This document shows positions 6,736 through 14,266 of a stretch of 19,340 bases of DNA, one piece after another; the first letter of the stretch is position 1; each line of letters begins with the position of its first letter. Below the pieces are notes generated by a model. The model was not told where the DNA came from. It was given only the letters and a program-made list of their open reading frames with translations, and made no database searches. Source of the DNA: Sulfurovum sp. Lineage in GTDB: Bacteria > Campylobacterota > Campylobacteria > Campylobacterales > Sulfurovaceae. The position numbers and the translations under genes were made by a program. The stretch covers positions 1-19,340 of the forward strand of contig DYPM01000020.1 in the NCBI GenBank assembly GCA_020719895.1, read 5' to 3'.

Positions 6736-8263
6736 CAAGCTTTGTATATCCCAAATCGGTGAGTGATAAACTTTTGCTATTTTCAATAATGTGTGGCGTG
6801 ATGATAATCACAAGTTCTTCTACTGTTTTGATTTTGTTTTCGTATTTAAATAGATATTCTAAAAGAGGTAAATCGCCCAATAGTGGTATTTTGTTGGTTT
6901 TGAATCCACTTTTTGCTTTGATCAAACCACCCAATATCGCATGATCTCCATCTTTGACTTTAATGACTGATGCGATTTGTTGTTTTACTAAGTCAGGCGG
7001 AATCGAACGCACATCAGTGCCAGAACTGATAGTATCAACCGTCTCTGATATTGATGGATTGATTTTAAGTGTCACAAAACCATCACTTGATATTTCTGGT
7101 GTAATATCAAGCAATATACCTGCAAAAACAGATTGCACTTGCTCTCCTTCGGCAGCGACAGCACTTGCACCATTAGTGGTAGTACTGCTGGATTTTATTT
7201 TATAAAAATATTCACGCCCTACTGATAAAAGTGCTGGTTGATTATTGAGTGTCATAACACGCGGACTAGAAATAGTTTTGACATCTCCTTGAGTAGTAAG
7301 AAACTTAACTACTTCAGTGATCTCTGTCGCTCCACTTAGATTTACAACGCTTGCGTTTTTGGGTGACACCTCATCTGCAAATGTTGGCGCAGAAATAGCC
7401 CCAGAAACTGCGTCAAAAGTAAATGAATTGACATTATTTTGTGCCATCGTCAAAGTACCGATTTTCATATTTTCAAACTTATAGAGCTGACTCCAATCTA
7501 CTCCCGTACTTTGAGAATCGTCAAAATCTACAGAGAGGATTCTTACATCAATCAACACTTGTGACTTCAACTGCTCAGATATTGCCTTAATATAAGCAGA
7601 AACACGTTTGATTTGACGTTGTGTTCCTGTCACTGTAACCATTCCTGCTTCTGGATTTACGATAGGAGCATATTTGTCACTCTCCCAATCATCACCAGCA
7701 CGAGAAAGAATATCTTGAATCTCTTTTCCTACGGTTTGCCAAAAGTTAAACGCATTATTGGTCTCAATGCTAATGCCCGTTTGTCCCGAAGCACCACTAC
7801 CACCACCTGACCCTCCAGAGCCACCTGCGGTACCAGAAGAGCTATTGGCATTTGCGACCGTCACATTAGCACTACTTTTGCCTGTTCTGTCACCTGAAAG
7901 ATAGTGAATTTTATAGGTTTTTGTCACAAGATAAGAGATGGAGAGTTTGTTTCCTTGAAGTGTATAGTAGAGATCATTGTCGGTGAGTATCGTGTCCAAA
8001 AAAGTCTCTAATGTACTATTTTTGAGTTTTACATAATAGAGCTTCTTCTGCATCTTTTTTTTTGCTTCTTCGTCGGTAATATTAATAGTAAGACTACAAG
8101 AGTCTGCCAAGTTCTCAATTACATCTCGAATCTCAAGCTGATCATCAATGGTTACACTAAAAAGTTTTTGACTACACTCTCCTGCGTGGACATTTCCAAA
8201 CATACCAAAAAACACTCCAACAAACAGTAAAATAGTTCTTTTGAAATCTCTTCTTTTACTCAT
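6725..8263 (-). CDS. mshL: Secretin, MshL/PilQ/GspD family (CtsD-like outer-membrane pore)
   Basis: Forms the multimeric outer-membrane channel of the system. The 512 residues begin with a signal peptide (basic SKRRDFKR, hydrophobic core, probable cleavage after NVHA at 27). A short STN/N0-like domain follows (about 33-110). Next is a striking Gly/Ser-rich linker (about 141-163), then a ring-forming domain (about 185-235) with VTVTGTQRQIKRVSAYI, and the C-terminal secretin domain (about 235-492). The secretin signature IPLLGDLPLLEYLF at about 459-472 is followed by VEELVIIITPHII. Length and single N-domain architecture fit MshL better than the longer GspD. The ATG directly follows the upstream stop (TAAATG). 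In C. jejuni the corresponding gene, ctsD, lies next to ctsP as here. Confidence 0.93.
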   Translation of the reverse strand: MSKRRDFKRTILLFVGVFFGMFGNVHAGECSQKLFSVTIDDQLEIRDVIENLADSCSLTINITDEEAKKKMQKKLYYVKLKNSTLETFLDTILTDNDLYYTLQGNKLSISYLVTKTYKIHYLSGDRTGKSSANVTVANANSSSGTAGGSGGSGGGSGASGQTGISIETNNAFNFWQTVGKEIQDILSRAGDDWESDKYAPIVNPEAGMVTVTGTQRQIKRVSAYIKAISEQLKSQVLIDVRILSVDFDDSQSTGVDWSQLYKFENMKIGTLTMAQNNVNSFTFDAVSGAISAPTFADEVSPKNASVVNLSGATEITEVVKFLTTQGDVKTISSPRVMTLNNQPALLSVGREYFYKIKSSSTTTNGASAVAAEGEQVQSVFAGILLDITPEISSDGFVTLKINPSISETVDTISSGTDVRSIPPDLVKQQIASVIKVKDGDHAILGGLIKAKSGFKTNKIPLLGDLPLLEYLFKYENKIKTVEELVIIITPHIIENSKSLSLTDLGYTKLDEK

Positions 8264-8689
8264 TTACTTTTTCCTTTCCGTAATTTTAAATAGACTCTCT
8301 TTTTTAATAGATGCCAAAAAGAGAGTTCGAACACTATTCTCTTTTCTTAACACTACACCTTTTTTGCCTATATATTTCAATTCGTATCCTGAAATATGTT
8401 CACCTACCATAACCCACTCATTGTTGATAAATGCTGTTTGGTTCATAATTGCATTAAGGTGTAAATCAACCTCTTCTTGATTATCCTCAGGGACAATAAA
8501 GGCTTTTTCTTTGCTTCCAAATTGCTGTTGGAGTCTTACAAATGGCTCTTTGGTGCCTTGGAGTGTTTCGAGCTGTACTCCTTCTCTTTGTTTTTGGATC
8601 TTTGAAACCATATCTTCAATCTGAGCAACAGACAAATCATTTCCCAATACAACACGTTCAAAAATTAAAAATAGAATTACTTTTTTCAT
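8264..8689 (-). CDS. PilP/MshK-like periplasmic protein of the secretin alignment complex
   Basis: 141 residues with an N-terminal hydrophobic stretch (about 2-16, KKVILFLIFERVVLG) that may act as a signal or anchor. A helical middle follows, then a C-terminal beta-rich part reading LNAIMNQTAFINNEWVMVGE and GYELKYIGKKGVVLRKE. That pattern (residue called Ile-Met, Ala, Ile-Asn, a glycine turn, then Val-x-Leu) is typical of the PilP/GspC homology-region fold that docks on secretin N-domains. The start is ATG at 8689, overlapping the upstream TGA as TGATG. A TTG one codon earlier is unlikely. No lipobox is visible, unlike many PilP proteins. It lies between the PilO-like and secretin genes, as mshK does in Vibrio. 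The assignment combines fold-like pattern and synteny. Confidence 0.7.
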   Translation of the reverse strand: MKKVILFLIFERVVLGNDLSVAQIEDMVSKIQKQREGVQLETLQGTKEPFVRLQQQFGSKEKAFIVPEDNQEEVDLHLNAIMNQTAFINNEWVMVGEHISGYELKYIGKKGVVLRKENSVRTLFLASIKKESLFKITERKK

Positions 8690-9342
8690 CAATAGTTAAT
8701 CCCCCATACTGAAATATTAATATTGGCAATGATTTTTGAACTATTGCTATCCAATGTAAAATGCGTTCCGTAAACATCGGTTACAAGCGTATTCTGCTCA
8801 ATTTCATTGATGAATTTCACAATATTTTGATACTGACCAATACATCCTACTTCAATCTCAAGCACATATCCAAAAGTGCCATTATTATCAGCAAATTTAT
8901 TGTCCACGTAAGTGAGCTCTACCCGTTGTTTTTTGGCTTTCTCGGTAATAGAGTACAAGAACTTTGACCAGCTTTTTTGATTAAAAAGCATATCAGAAAG
9001 CTTCTCGAGACTTTTATTAACAAAAACTATTTTATTGTTAATCTGTATTTTATGATCTTGCTTCTCTTGAATCTCTCTTTCAAATTTTTTGACAAAATAG
9101 TTTTTGTCGCCATTTATAGTAATAGAGGCAAGATAGTTTTGATTTTCTTGAAGTGCTTTTTCGACCCTTTGACGTTCAGATTCGCTTTTTTTATACATCT
9201 CTTCAGTATAAGGCACTACCATTTCAAATCCAATATAAGCGATAACTCCAGCAACTCCAAGAATCATCATCCATTTTTCTCCCTCTTTTTTGGGAGCAAA
9301 GTACTCGTCAAGTTTCTCTAATGTATCTTCAACAAACTTCAT
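8689..9342 (-). CDS. PilO/MshJ-like inner-membrane alignment-complex protein
   Basis: 217 residues. A short cytoplasmic N-terminus is followed by one membrane helix (about 24-44, WMMILGVAGVIAYIGFEMVV), a long periplasmic coiled coil (about 48-115) and a small C-terminal alpha/beta domain (about 120-217). This is the classic PilO layout: PilO pairs with PilN in the periplasm and links the inner-membrane platform to PilP and the secretin. The ATG overlaps the upstream stop as ATGA (4 bp). Primary-sequence signals in this family are weak, so recognition rests on topology, size and position between the PilMN-like and PilP-like genes. It occupies the mshJ slot. Confidence 0.75.
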   Translation of the reverse strand: MKFVEDTLEKLDEYFAPKKEGEKWMMILGVAGVIAYIGFEMVVPYTEEMYKKSESERQRVEKALQENQNYLASITINGDKNYFVKKFEREIQEKQDHKIQINNKIVFVNKSLEKLSDMLFNQKSWSKFLYSITEKAKKQRVELTYVDNKFADNNGTFGYVLEIEVGCIGQYQNIVKFINEIEQNTLVTDVYGTHFTLDSNSSKIIANINISVWGINY

Positions 9343-10871
9343 CTTAAATCCACCTTTAGTATTCCTCTATAGTACTCCGTATCTGGATCTTTTTTGATCA
9401 ATTGAATATCAATAATCTTGAGTTCTTTATAGTGCGTTTCGGTGACATATTGAATATATTCTGCAATCTTTTCATCGCTTGTGCCTACCAATGAAAGCCA
9501 TATCGTATCATTATCGGTTTTGAGATCTTCGATATGTACTCCAAATTTGAGCAACTCATCAGCCACCATATGCAAAATTCCCGACTTCAAACGATAATTG
9601 ATTTTTTTATCATAAATGGCTATGAGTGTTTTTGTTTTTGCATTGTACTGAACAGACATTTGTTTTATTTCACCATCAAGCCTATCGAGTTCTTTCTTTT
9701 TTTCCCCCAAAGTCTTTTTGAATTTTTCAGCTTCTTTTGAGGCATCTTCATTTTGAAGATTAAGAGCAAAGGTCTTTGCCTCGTTTAGATACGTTCCTAC
9801 AAGATTCATAACTGGATAAGCAACGCTCAAAGAGATGGTCGCAAAAGCAGAAATAAGAAATTGACCGCTAGCACGATTGACAAAAGCAGGCGGACGAGGA
9901 AAATTTGTGAAGTTTATAAAATTGTAAGGGTTTTCAAGATACTCAAAGCTATTGAGAAGCATTAAGTAGTGCAATTGATCGATATACCACGTATTGTTTT
10001 GTATTCGGTATTGAAGATTAAACTCAACAGAGGTAAGTCCAAGATAATTTTGGCTGTAGTCATCAAGTCCGATAATGGGTCCTGACACACTTCCTAAAAA
10101 CATCTTATCTATCATATCAATCTCAAAAGCACGCTTCGCATAGATGATAATATCATTGATATTGATAAATACCTCGCCAAAGATTCGCATCAAATTTTTC
10201 TGATATGTCTCGTTGGCACTCTTAAGTCCTTCTTGCTCCAAAAGTCTAAAAAATTCATTTTCGGGTATCTTCTCGCCGACCAATTCACAATAGTTGTCAT
10301 AGATTCGGGTAAGATTATATTCGATTGTTTTAGAGTAGAGATATTCGCCACGATGATAAATCACAATAAACGCATCGCTATGTGCAAAGTAAACAAAACT
10401 ATGAGTCCCATTTTCTGGCAAAATATCTTTGGTGTAAAGTGCTTTAAAAAGAAGTGGTATAGGAATAATCAAATCAATGTATTTGGTCTGTTGCTTGATA
10501 GGAAGAAAATACCCCTCAAGTATGATAGGCTCTATTACAAAAAGATGAAACTCTCGTTCCCCAGAGTTATCATTTTTGCTTTCATAGTGTTGGACAATAT
10601 ACTCTTTAGCTTGATCAAGCCCCAACTCTTCGTATGCTTTAATTTCAATAATATCATCAATATCTTCTTCAGGAACGCTCCGACTGATACTCACAGTGGA
10701 AGTAATGAAATCTTTATTGCTGATATAAGAGGTCAAAAAGTTCGATAGATTGTATGTTGGTTTTTCTAACTCTTCAAAAATATCATCTTTGAATTGATAG
10801 TATTTCCCTCCATACGCATCTATTGTAACAATGTTCCTAATAGCTGATTTAGATGCATTTTTATTAAACAT
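9339..10871 (-). CDS. PilM-PilN-like fusion protein (MshI-like), first gene of the secretion/competence operon
   Basis: 510 residues in two parts. Residues 1-300 resemble the actin-like PilM fold in size and pattern, but the nucleotide-binding loops are degenerate: VTIDAYGGKYYQF stands where an actin-like phosphate loop is expected. Residues 318-328 (FINFTNFPRPP) resemble the cytoplasmic PilN segment that binds PilM. A membrane helix (about 337-360), a coiled coil (about 365-412) and a C-terminal ferredoxin-like domain (about 425-510) follow, as in PilN. The protein would therefore supply both PilM and PilN functions in one chain. The ATG has AAGGA about 7 nt upstream and the gene is preceded by an 86-bp gap with a promoter-like site. 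It sits at the mshI position; C. jejuni has ctsR upstream of ctsD, but I cannot confirm homology. Confidence 0.72.
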   Translation of the reverse strand: MFNKNASKSAIRNIVTIDAYGGKYYQFKDDIFEELEKPTYNLSNFLTSYISNKDFITSTVSISRSVPEEDIDDIIEIKAYEELGLDQAKEYIVQHYESKNDNSGEREFHLFVIEPIILEGYFLPIKQQTKYIDLIIPIPLLFKALYTKDILPENGTHSFVYFAHSDAFIVIYHRGEYLYSKTIEYNLTRIYDNYCELVGEKIPENEFFRLLEQEGLKSANETYQKNLMRIFGEVFININDIIIYAKRAFEIDMIDKMFLGSVSGPIIGLDDYSQNYLGLTSVEFNLQYRIQNNTWYIDQLHYLMLLNSFEYLENPYNFINFTNFPRPPAFVNRASGQFLISAFATISLSVAYPVMNLVGTYLNEAKTFALNLQNEDASKEAEKFKKTLGEKKKELDRLDGEIKQMSVQYNAKTKTLIAIYDKKINYRLKSGILHMVADELLKFGVHIEDLKTDNDTIWLSLVGTSDEKIAEYIQYVTETHYKELKIIDIQLIKKDPDTEYYRGILKVDLR

Positions 10872-10898
10872 AGTTTCTTCCTTGCCTTGATGGCAAAA

Positions 10899-10904
10899 AT
10901 TATA
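10899..10904 (-). promoter_or_regulatory. Candidate -10 box for the secretion/competence operon
   Basis: The minus strand reads CCTATATAATTTTT here, containing a perfect TATAAT about 28 bp before the start codon of the PilM-PilN fusion. No good -35 hexamer is present, which is common for housekeeping promoters in Campylobacterota. A small dyad, TTGCC/GGCAA (10882-10896), lies between this box and the ribosome site. This is the only sizeable gap within the minus-strand block, so it is the natural start of the eight-gene transcript. Confidence 0.5.
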
Positions 10905-10957
10905 TAGGTTATATAATAAGAACCATCTTACATCAGCTTATTTTTTGTTTTTTAGTG

Positions 10958-11851
10958 TTAAAAAATGTAACCTAACCCTTCTAATTCCTCTTTGCTTTTG
11001 CTCCATCCTTTTTTGACAACGATATGAAGGTCAAGATATATCTTTTTTTGAGCAAAAGTTTCTATCTTTTCTCGCGCATCTTTTCCAAGACGTTTGATTC
11101 CTTCTCCACCTTTTCCTACCATCATTCCTTTTTGGGTCTCTTTCTCTACTACTATTGTCGCAAATACAGAATCGATCCCCTCTTCTTCGTCGATTTTATT
11201 GATAATCACATCGCTCTCATAAGGCAACTCATCGCTGAGATTTTCAAAAATAGACTCTCGAATCAACTCTTTATAAATATCGCGAATATGTTCTGTAGTG
11301 AGCATTTGCGGATCATAGAGATAAGGAGATGCGGGAAGATGTTTTATCACCTCATCAAGAAGTTGCACTCTGCCTACCTTTTTTTTGACTGAAAAAGGGA
11401 TAATTGCCTCAAAACGCTCTTGATGCTTTTGATATTCGGAGAGTTTTTTGAGCAAATCAGCTTGAGAGACATGATCTATTTTGGTGAGCAATACAATATG
11501 TTTAATCTTTTTGGAAATATCACGTGCCAAAAAATTCTCATATTCAATCAATTTATCGGTCACGGGAGCCAAAAAAAGAATCAAATCAGCATCACCCATT
11601 GCCTTAAGTGCTTCATCAAGCATAAAGATATTGAGTAGTTTCTCTTTTTGGTGAATACCAGGTGTATCGATAAATATAATCTGTGCATTGTTGTGCATCT
11701 CGATAATATTCATCCGTTTTCTTGTAGCTTGAGCTTTTTGGGAAACCATCGCAAGTTTTTCACCAACGATAAAGTTGAGAAGCGTACTTTTTCCTGCATT
11801 GGGACGACCTACGACTGCTACAAATCCTGCTTTAGTAAGTGACTCTTCCAT
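10958..11851 (-). CDS. era: GTPase Era
   Basis: Essential GTPase that binds 16S rRNA and helps mature the 30S ribosomal subunit at the inner face of the membrane. The 297 residues carry G1 GRPNAGKST (about 16-24), the switch/G3 region DTPGIHQ, G4 TKID, and a C-terminal KH domain with the motif VGKGGEGIKRLGKDAREKIE. Length and domain order are those of bacterial Era. The ATG at 11851 has GAGGA about 9 nt upstream, overlapping the end of hslU, so the two are probably cotranscribed. It is the last gene of the rplI-hslV-hslU-era group, an arrangement characteristic of Campylobacterota. Confidence 0.97.
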   Translation of the reverse strand: MEESLTKAGFVAVVGRPNAGKSTLLNFIVGEKLAMVSQKAQATRKRMNIIEMHNNAQIIFIDTPGIHQKEKLLNIFMLDEALKAMGDADLILFLAPVTDKLIEYENFLARDISKKIKHIVLLTKIDHVSQADLLKKLSEYQKHQERFEAIIPFSVKKKVGRVQLLDEVIKHLPASPYLYDPQMLTTEHIRDIYKELIRESIFENLSDELPYESDVIINKIDEEEGIDSVFATIVVEKETQKGMMVGKGGEGIKRLGKDAREKIETFAQKKIYLDLHIVVKKGWSKSKEELEGLGYIF

Positions 11852-11863
11852 ATTACATTATCC

Positions 11864-13192
11864 TCATAAAATATATCGCGTCACATCTTCATCTTGAACG
11901 ATAGTGCCAATCTTCTCTTCCACTAATGCCACATTAACAACAATCTCTTCGCCTTGATGCTCATCTGCTTCATAGCTGATATCTTCAAGAATTTTCTCTA
12001 CAACTGTATGAAGTCGTCTTGCTCCAATATCTTCGGTCTTTTCGTTGGCTACCAATGCATAATGTGCAATTCTTCTCAACGCTTCTTCTTCAAACACTAA
12101 AGTCAAATTTTCAACTGCCAAAAGGGCTTGATATTGTTTGACAAGAGAGTGTTTTGGCTCGCTCAAGATGCGATACAGACTCTCTTCATCTAATGCGTTG
12201 AGTTCAACTCTAAGAGGAAAACGTCCTTGAAGTTCAGGAATCAAATCACTGGGTTTGCTTAGATGAAATGCTCCCGCGGCAATAAAAAGAATATGATCTG
12301 TATTGATCATTCCCAATTTAGTCTGGACAGTAGAGCCTTCAACGATAGGCAAAAGATCTCGTTGTACGCCTTCTTTGCTAGGATCTTGGCGACTCACAGC
12401 AGAAGAAGAGACAGCAATTTTATCAATCTCATCCAAAAATACAATACCGCCCTTCTCTACTCTCTCTTTTGCTAAATGTTTGAGTTGCTCTTCATCTAAT
12501 AGCTCTTGACTCGCTTCGGTTTGCAGAATTTTTTTTGCCTCTTTGACACTCATCTCTTTGAGTGTTCCTTTTTTGCCATACGCTCCAAGTACTTTGACAA
12601 TCGACTCTTGTACTTGTATCATCTGTGGCGGAAGTCCGTCGTCAGAAAGATTTGAAGTATTTGGAACTTCCACTTTGATAAGAAGATGATCAAGCTCTCC
12701 TATCTCATAGCGTTCTTGCATTTTGGCAAATGAGTGTTCGTACTCTGTTTTTTTCTGCTCATTTGCACCTGCTGGGAGTGGTGGTAGAAGTTTTTCTATG
12801 ATTTTATTCTCTATATAGTTGGCAATCTTTTCTTGATTTTTTTCATTCTCTTCTTCTCGCACCAACGCAAGTCCCATAATCGCCAAATCACGAATCATCG
12901 ACTCCACATCACGCCCTACAAATCCAACTTCAGTGTATTTGCTCGCTTCTACTTTGATGAATGGCAAATGAAGCATCTTTGCCATACGTCGTGCAATTTC
13001 AGTTTTTCCTACACCTGTACTACCAATCATAAGAATATTTTTAGGAACTACATCGTGTTGCATCTCTTCATCAAGTCTCAATCTACGATAACGATTTCGT
13101 AATGCAACTGCGATGGTTTTTTTTGCATCGTGTTGTCCTATTACATATTTGTCCAAATATGCAACGATCTCTTTGGGGGTTAAGCTTTCCAA
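11864..13192 (-). CDS. hslU: ATP-dependent protease ATPase subunit HslU
   Basis: AAA+ unfoldase that feeds proteins into the HslV peptidase. The 442 residues show Walker A GSTGVGKTE (57-65), Walker B GIVFLDEIDKIA (about 249-260), the family I-domain insertion (about 110-230), arginine-bearing GRFPLRVEL (323-331) and sensor-2 GARRLH (390-395). The C-terminus RYIL is the tail that docks into HslV. The pore loop reads GFVG (90-93) instead of the commoner GYVG, a conservative change. The start is TTG at 13190-13192 with AAGGA about 8 nt upstream. An in-frame TAG two codons before it rules out an earlier start, and the conserved TPKEIV begins at residue 5. It follows hslV by 11 bp. Confidence 0.97.
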   Translation of the reverse strand: MESLTPKEIVAYLDKYVIGQHDAKKTIAVALRNRYRRLRLDEEMQHDVVPKNILMIGSTGVGKTEIARRMAKMLHLPFIKVEASKYTEVGFVGRDVESMIRDLAIMGLALVREEENEKNQEKIANYIENKIIEKLLPPLPAGANEQKKTEYEHSFAKMQERYEIGELDHLLIKVEVPNTSNLSDDGLPPQMIQVQESIVKVLGAYGKKGTLKEMSVKEAKKILQTEASQELLDEEQLKHLAKERVEKGGIVFLDEIDKIAVSSSAVSRQDPSKEGVQRDLLPIVEGSTVQTKLGMINTDHILFIAAGAFHLSKPSDLIPELQGRFPLRVELNALDEESLYRILSEPKHSLVKQYQALLAVENLTLVFEEEALRRIAHYALVANEKTEDIGARRLHTVVEKILEDISYEADEHQGEEIVVNVALVEEKIGTIVQDEDVTRYIL

Positions 13193-13203
13193 ATGCTACT
13201 TCC

Positions 13204-13734
13204 TTAAAGTTCTAAAATTTTGATGTTGGTATTGGTGTAGATACACAATTCGCCAGCAATCTGTAACGACTCTTCGATGACTTTGCGAGGCTCCATATTG
13301 GCGTGTCTCTCCAAAGCACGTGCCGCAGAGAGTGCATAGTTACCTCCCGAACCAATCGCTGCAATCTTGCCATCTTGAGGCTCTACTACATCGCCATTGC
13401 CAGAAAGAATAAAAATATGCTCGCGGTTAAGAACAATCATCATCGCTTCAAGTTGTCTTAGATGTTTGTCTTTTCGCCACATTTTGGCAAATCCTATGAC
13501 TGACTTAAAAAGATCTCCCTTGTATTCTGAAAGTTTGGCTTCAAACATCTCAAAGAGATTAAACGCATCTGCCGTACTTCCTGCAAATCCTGCCAAAATC
13601 GTACCGTTGTGAAGCGTCCTAATTTTTGTGGCGTTGTTTTTGAGAATCGTATTGCCAAAAGTGACTTGACCATCACCGCCAATGACCGCTTTTCCCTCTG
13701 CTCTATACGCCAATATCGTGGTCGCTTCAAACAT
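13204..13734 (-). CDS. hslV: ATP-dependent protease subunit HslV
   Basis: Threonine peptidase of the proteasome-like HslUV complex. The 176 residues start MFEATTILAYR. Removal of MFEA exposes the catalytic Thr5. The core block GGDGQVTFGNT is followed by AGFAGSTADAF, both diagnostic. The MFEATTIL start and the C-terminus YTNTNIKILEL match my recollection of Helicobacter pylori HslV. The ATG directly follows the rplI stop (TAAATG), with AGGAG 5 nt upstream inside rplI. An alternative reading of 13494-13730 in another frame is a shadow. Confidence 0.98.
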   Translation of the reverse strand: MFEATTILAYRAEGKAVIGGDGQVTFGNTILKNNATKIRTLHNGTILAGFAGSTADAFNLFEMFEAKLSEYKGDLFKSVIGFAKMWRKDKHLRQLEAMMIVLNREHIFILSGNGDVVEPQDGKIAAIGSGGNYALSAARALERHANMEPRKVIEESLQIAGELCIYTNTNIKILEL

Positions 13735-14178
13735 TTAGACTCCTACAATTTCCACTTTGAGTATAGCGTGAATTGCGTGACCTAATTTCAAATCGACTTC
13801 GTGGACTCCTGTAGTTTTGATGGCTTTTTTGAGTCCGATATTTTTTTTGTCGATCACAATATGAAGTTGCTCTTCGATAGCTTTAGCAATATCGCCATTT
13901 CCTACAGAGCCTTTGATACCAACAGGTGCATTCTCTTTTTCGATTTTAATCACACTCTTCTCAAGTGCAACTTTCTCCAAACTCAATCTCTCAAGTTCCT
14001 CTTTTAGCTCTTTTGCCTGATGCTCTTGTTGTGCTTTCCACTCCTCTACAATAGTTGGCGTTGCCAATTTGGCATACCCTTTGGAGATCAAAAAATTTTG
14101 ACCGTAGCCATCTTTAACCTCTTTAATTTCACCCGCTTTGCCGAGTGCTTTGACCTCTTTTGTGAGTAAAACTTTCAT
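13735..14178 (-). CDS. rplI: 50S ribosomal protein L9
   Basis: Ribosomal protein bL9 binds 23S rRNA and projects from the L1 side of the large subunit. The 147 residues have the conserved N-terminal domain MKVLLTKEVKALGKAGEI, then KDGYGQNFLI, a long central helix (about 45-75) and a C-terminal domain with KGSVGNGDIAKAI. The ATG at 14178 gives the family-standard N-terminus and follows AAGGA at about 8 nt. A GTG one codon earlier is ignored. It is the first gene of the rplI-hslV-hslU-era unit, divergent from the oligopeptidase gene. Confidence 0.97.
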   Translation of the reverse strand: MKVLLTKEVKALGKAGEIKEVKDGYGQNFLISKGYAKLATPTIVEEWKAQQEHQAKELKEELERLSLEKVALEKSVIKIEKENAPVGIKGSVGNGDIAKAIEEQLHIVIDKKNIGLKKAIKTTGVHEVDLKLGHAIHAILKVEIVGV

Positions 14179-14266
14179 CACACAAATCCTTAAAATTTAA
14201 TAAAATTAGAAACATTTTATCCAATTTTTGTTAATATCAGCCCAACTCAACCTATCGGACAAACCT
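14179..14266. promoter_or_regulatory. Divergent intergenic region between rplI and the M3 oligopeptidase gene
   Basis: An AT-rich 88-bp gap that must hold promoters for both directions. On the minus strand TAAAAT (14214-14219) is a plausible -10 for rplI. On the plus strand TG-T-TAATAT (14229-14237) resembles an extended -10 for the peptidase. No strong -35 boxes were found. These are pattern-based guesses. Confidence 0.35.

Noticed and set aside
6736..6786. TTG extension of the ExeA-type ATPase
   Set aside because: It would overlap the secretin by 62 bp. The internal ATG at 6735 gives an 11-bp overlap like other junctions in the operon.
7790..7845. GC-rich triplet-like repeat in the secretin gene, considered as a microsatellite
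   Set aside because: It encodes the in-frame Gly/Ser linker of the secretin. The codons vary, so it is not a simple-sequence tract prone to slippage.
10233..10748. A 171-codon open frame on the plus strand
   Set aside because: It lies within the PilM-PilN fusion gene on the other strand, and its composition is that of a reverse-complement shadow.
14228..14266. TTG extension of the oligopeptidase
   Set aside because: The added residues fall in the AT-rich divergent promoter region; the ATG at 14267 gives a more family-like N-terminus.
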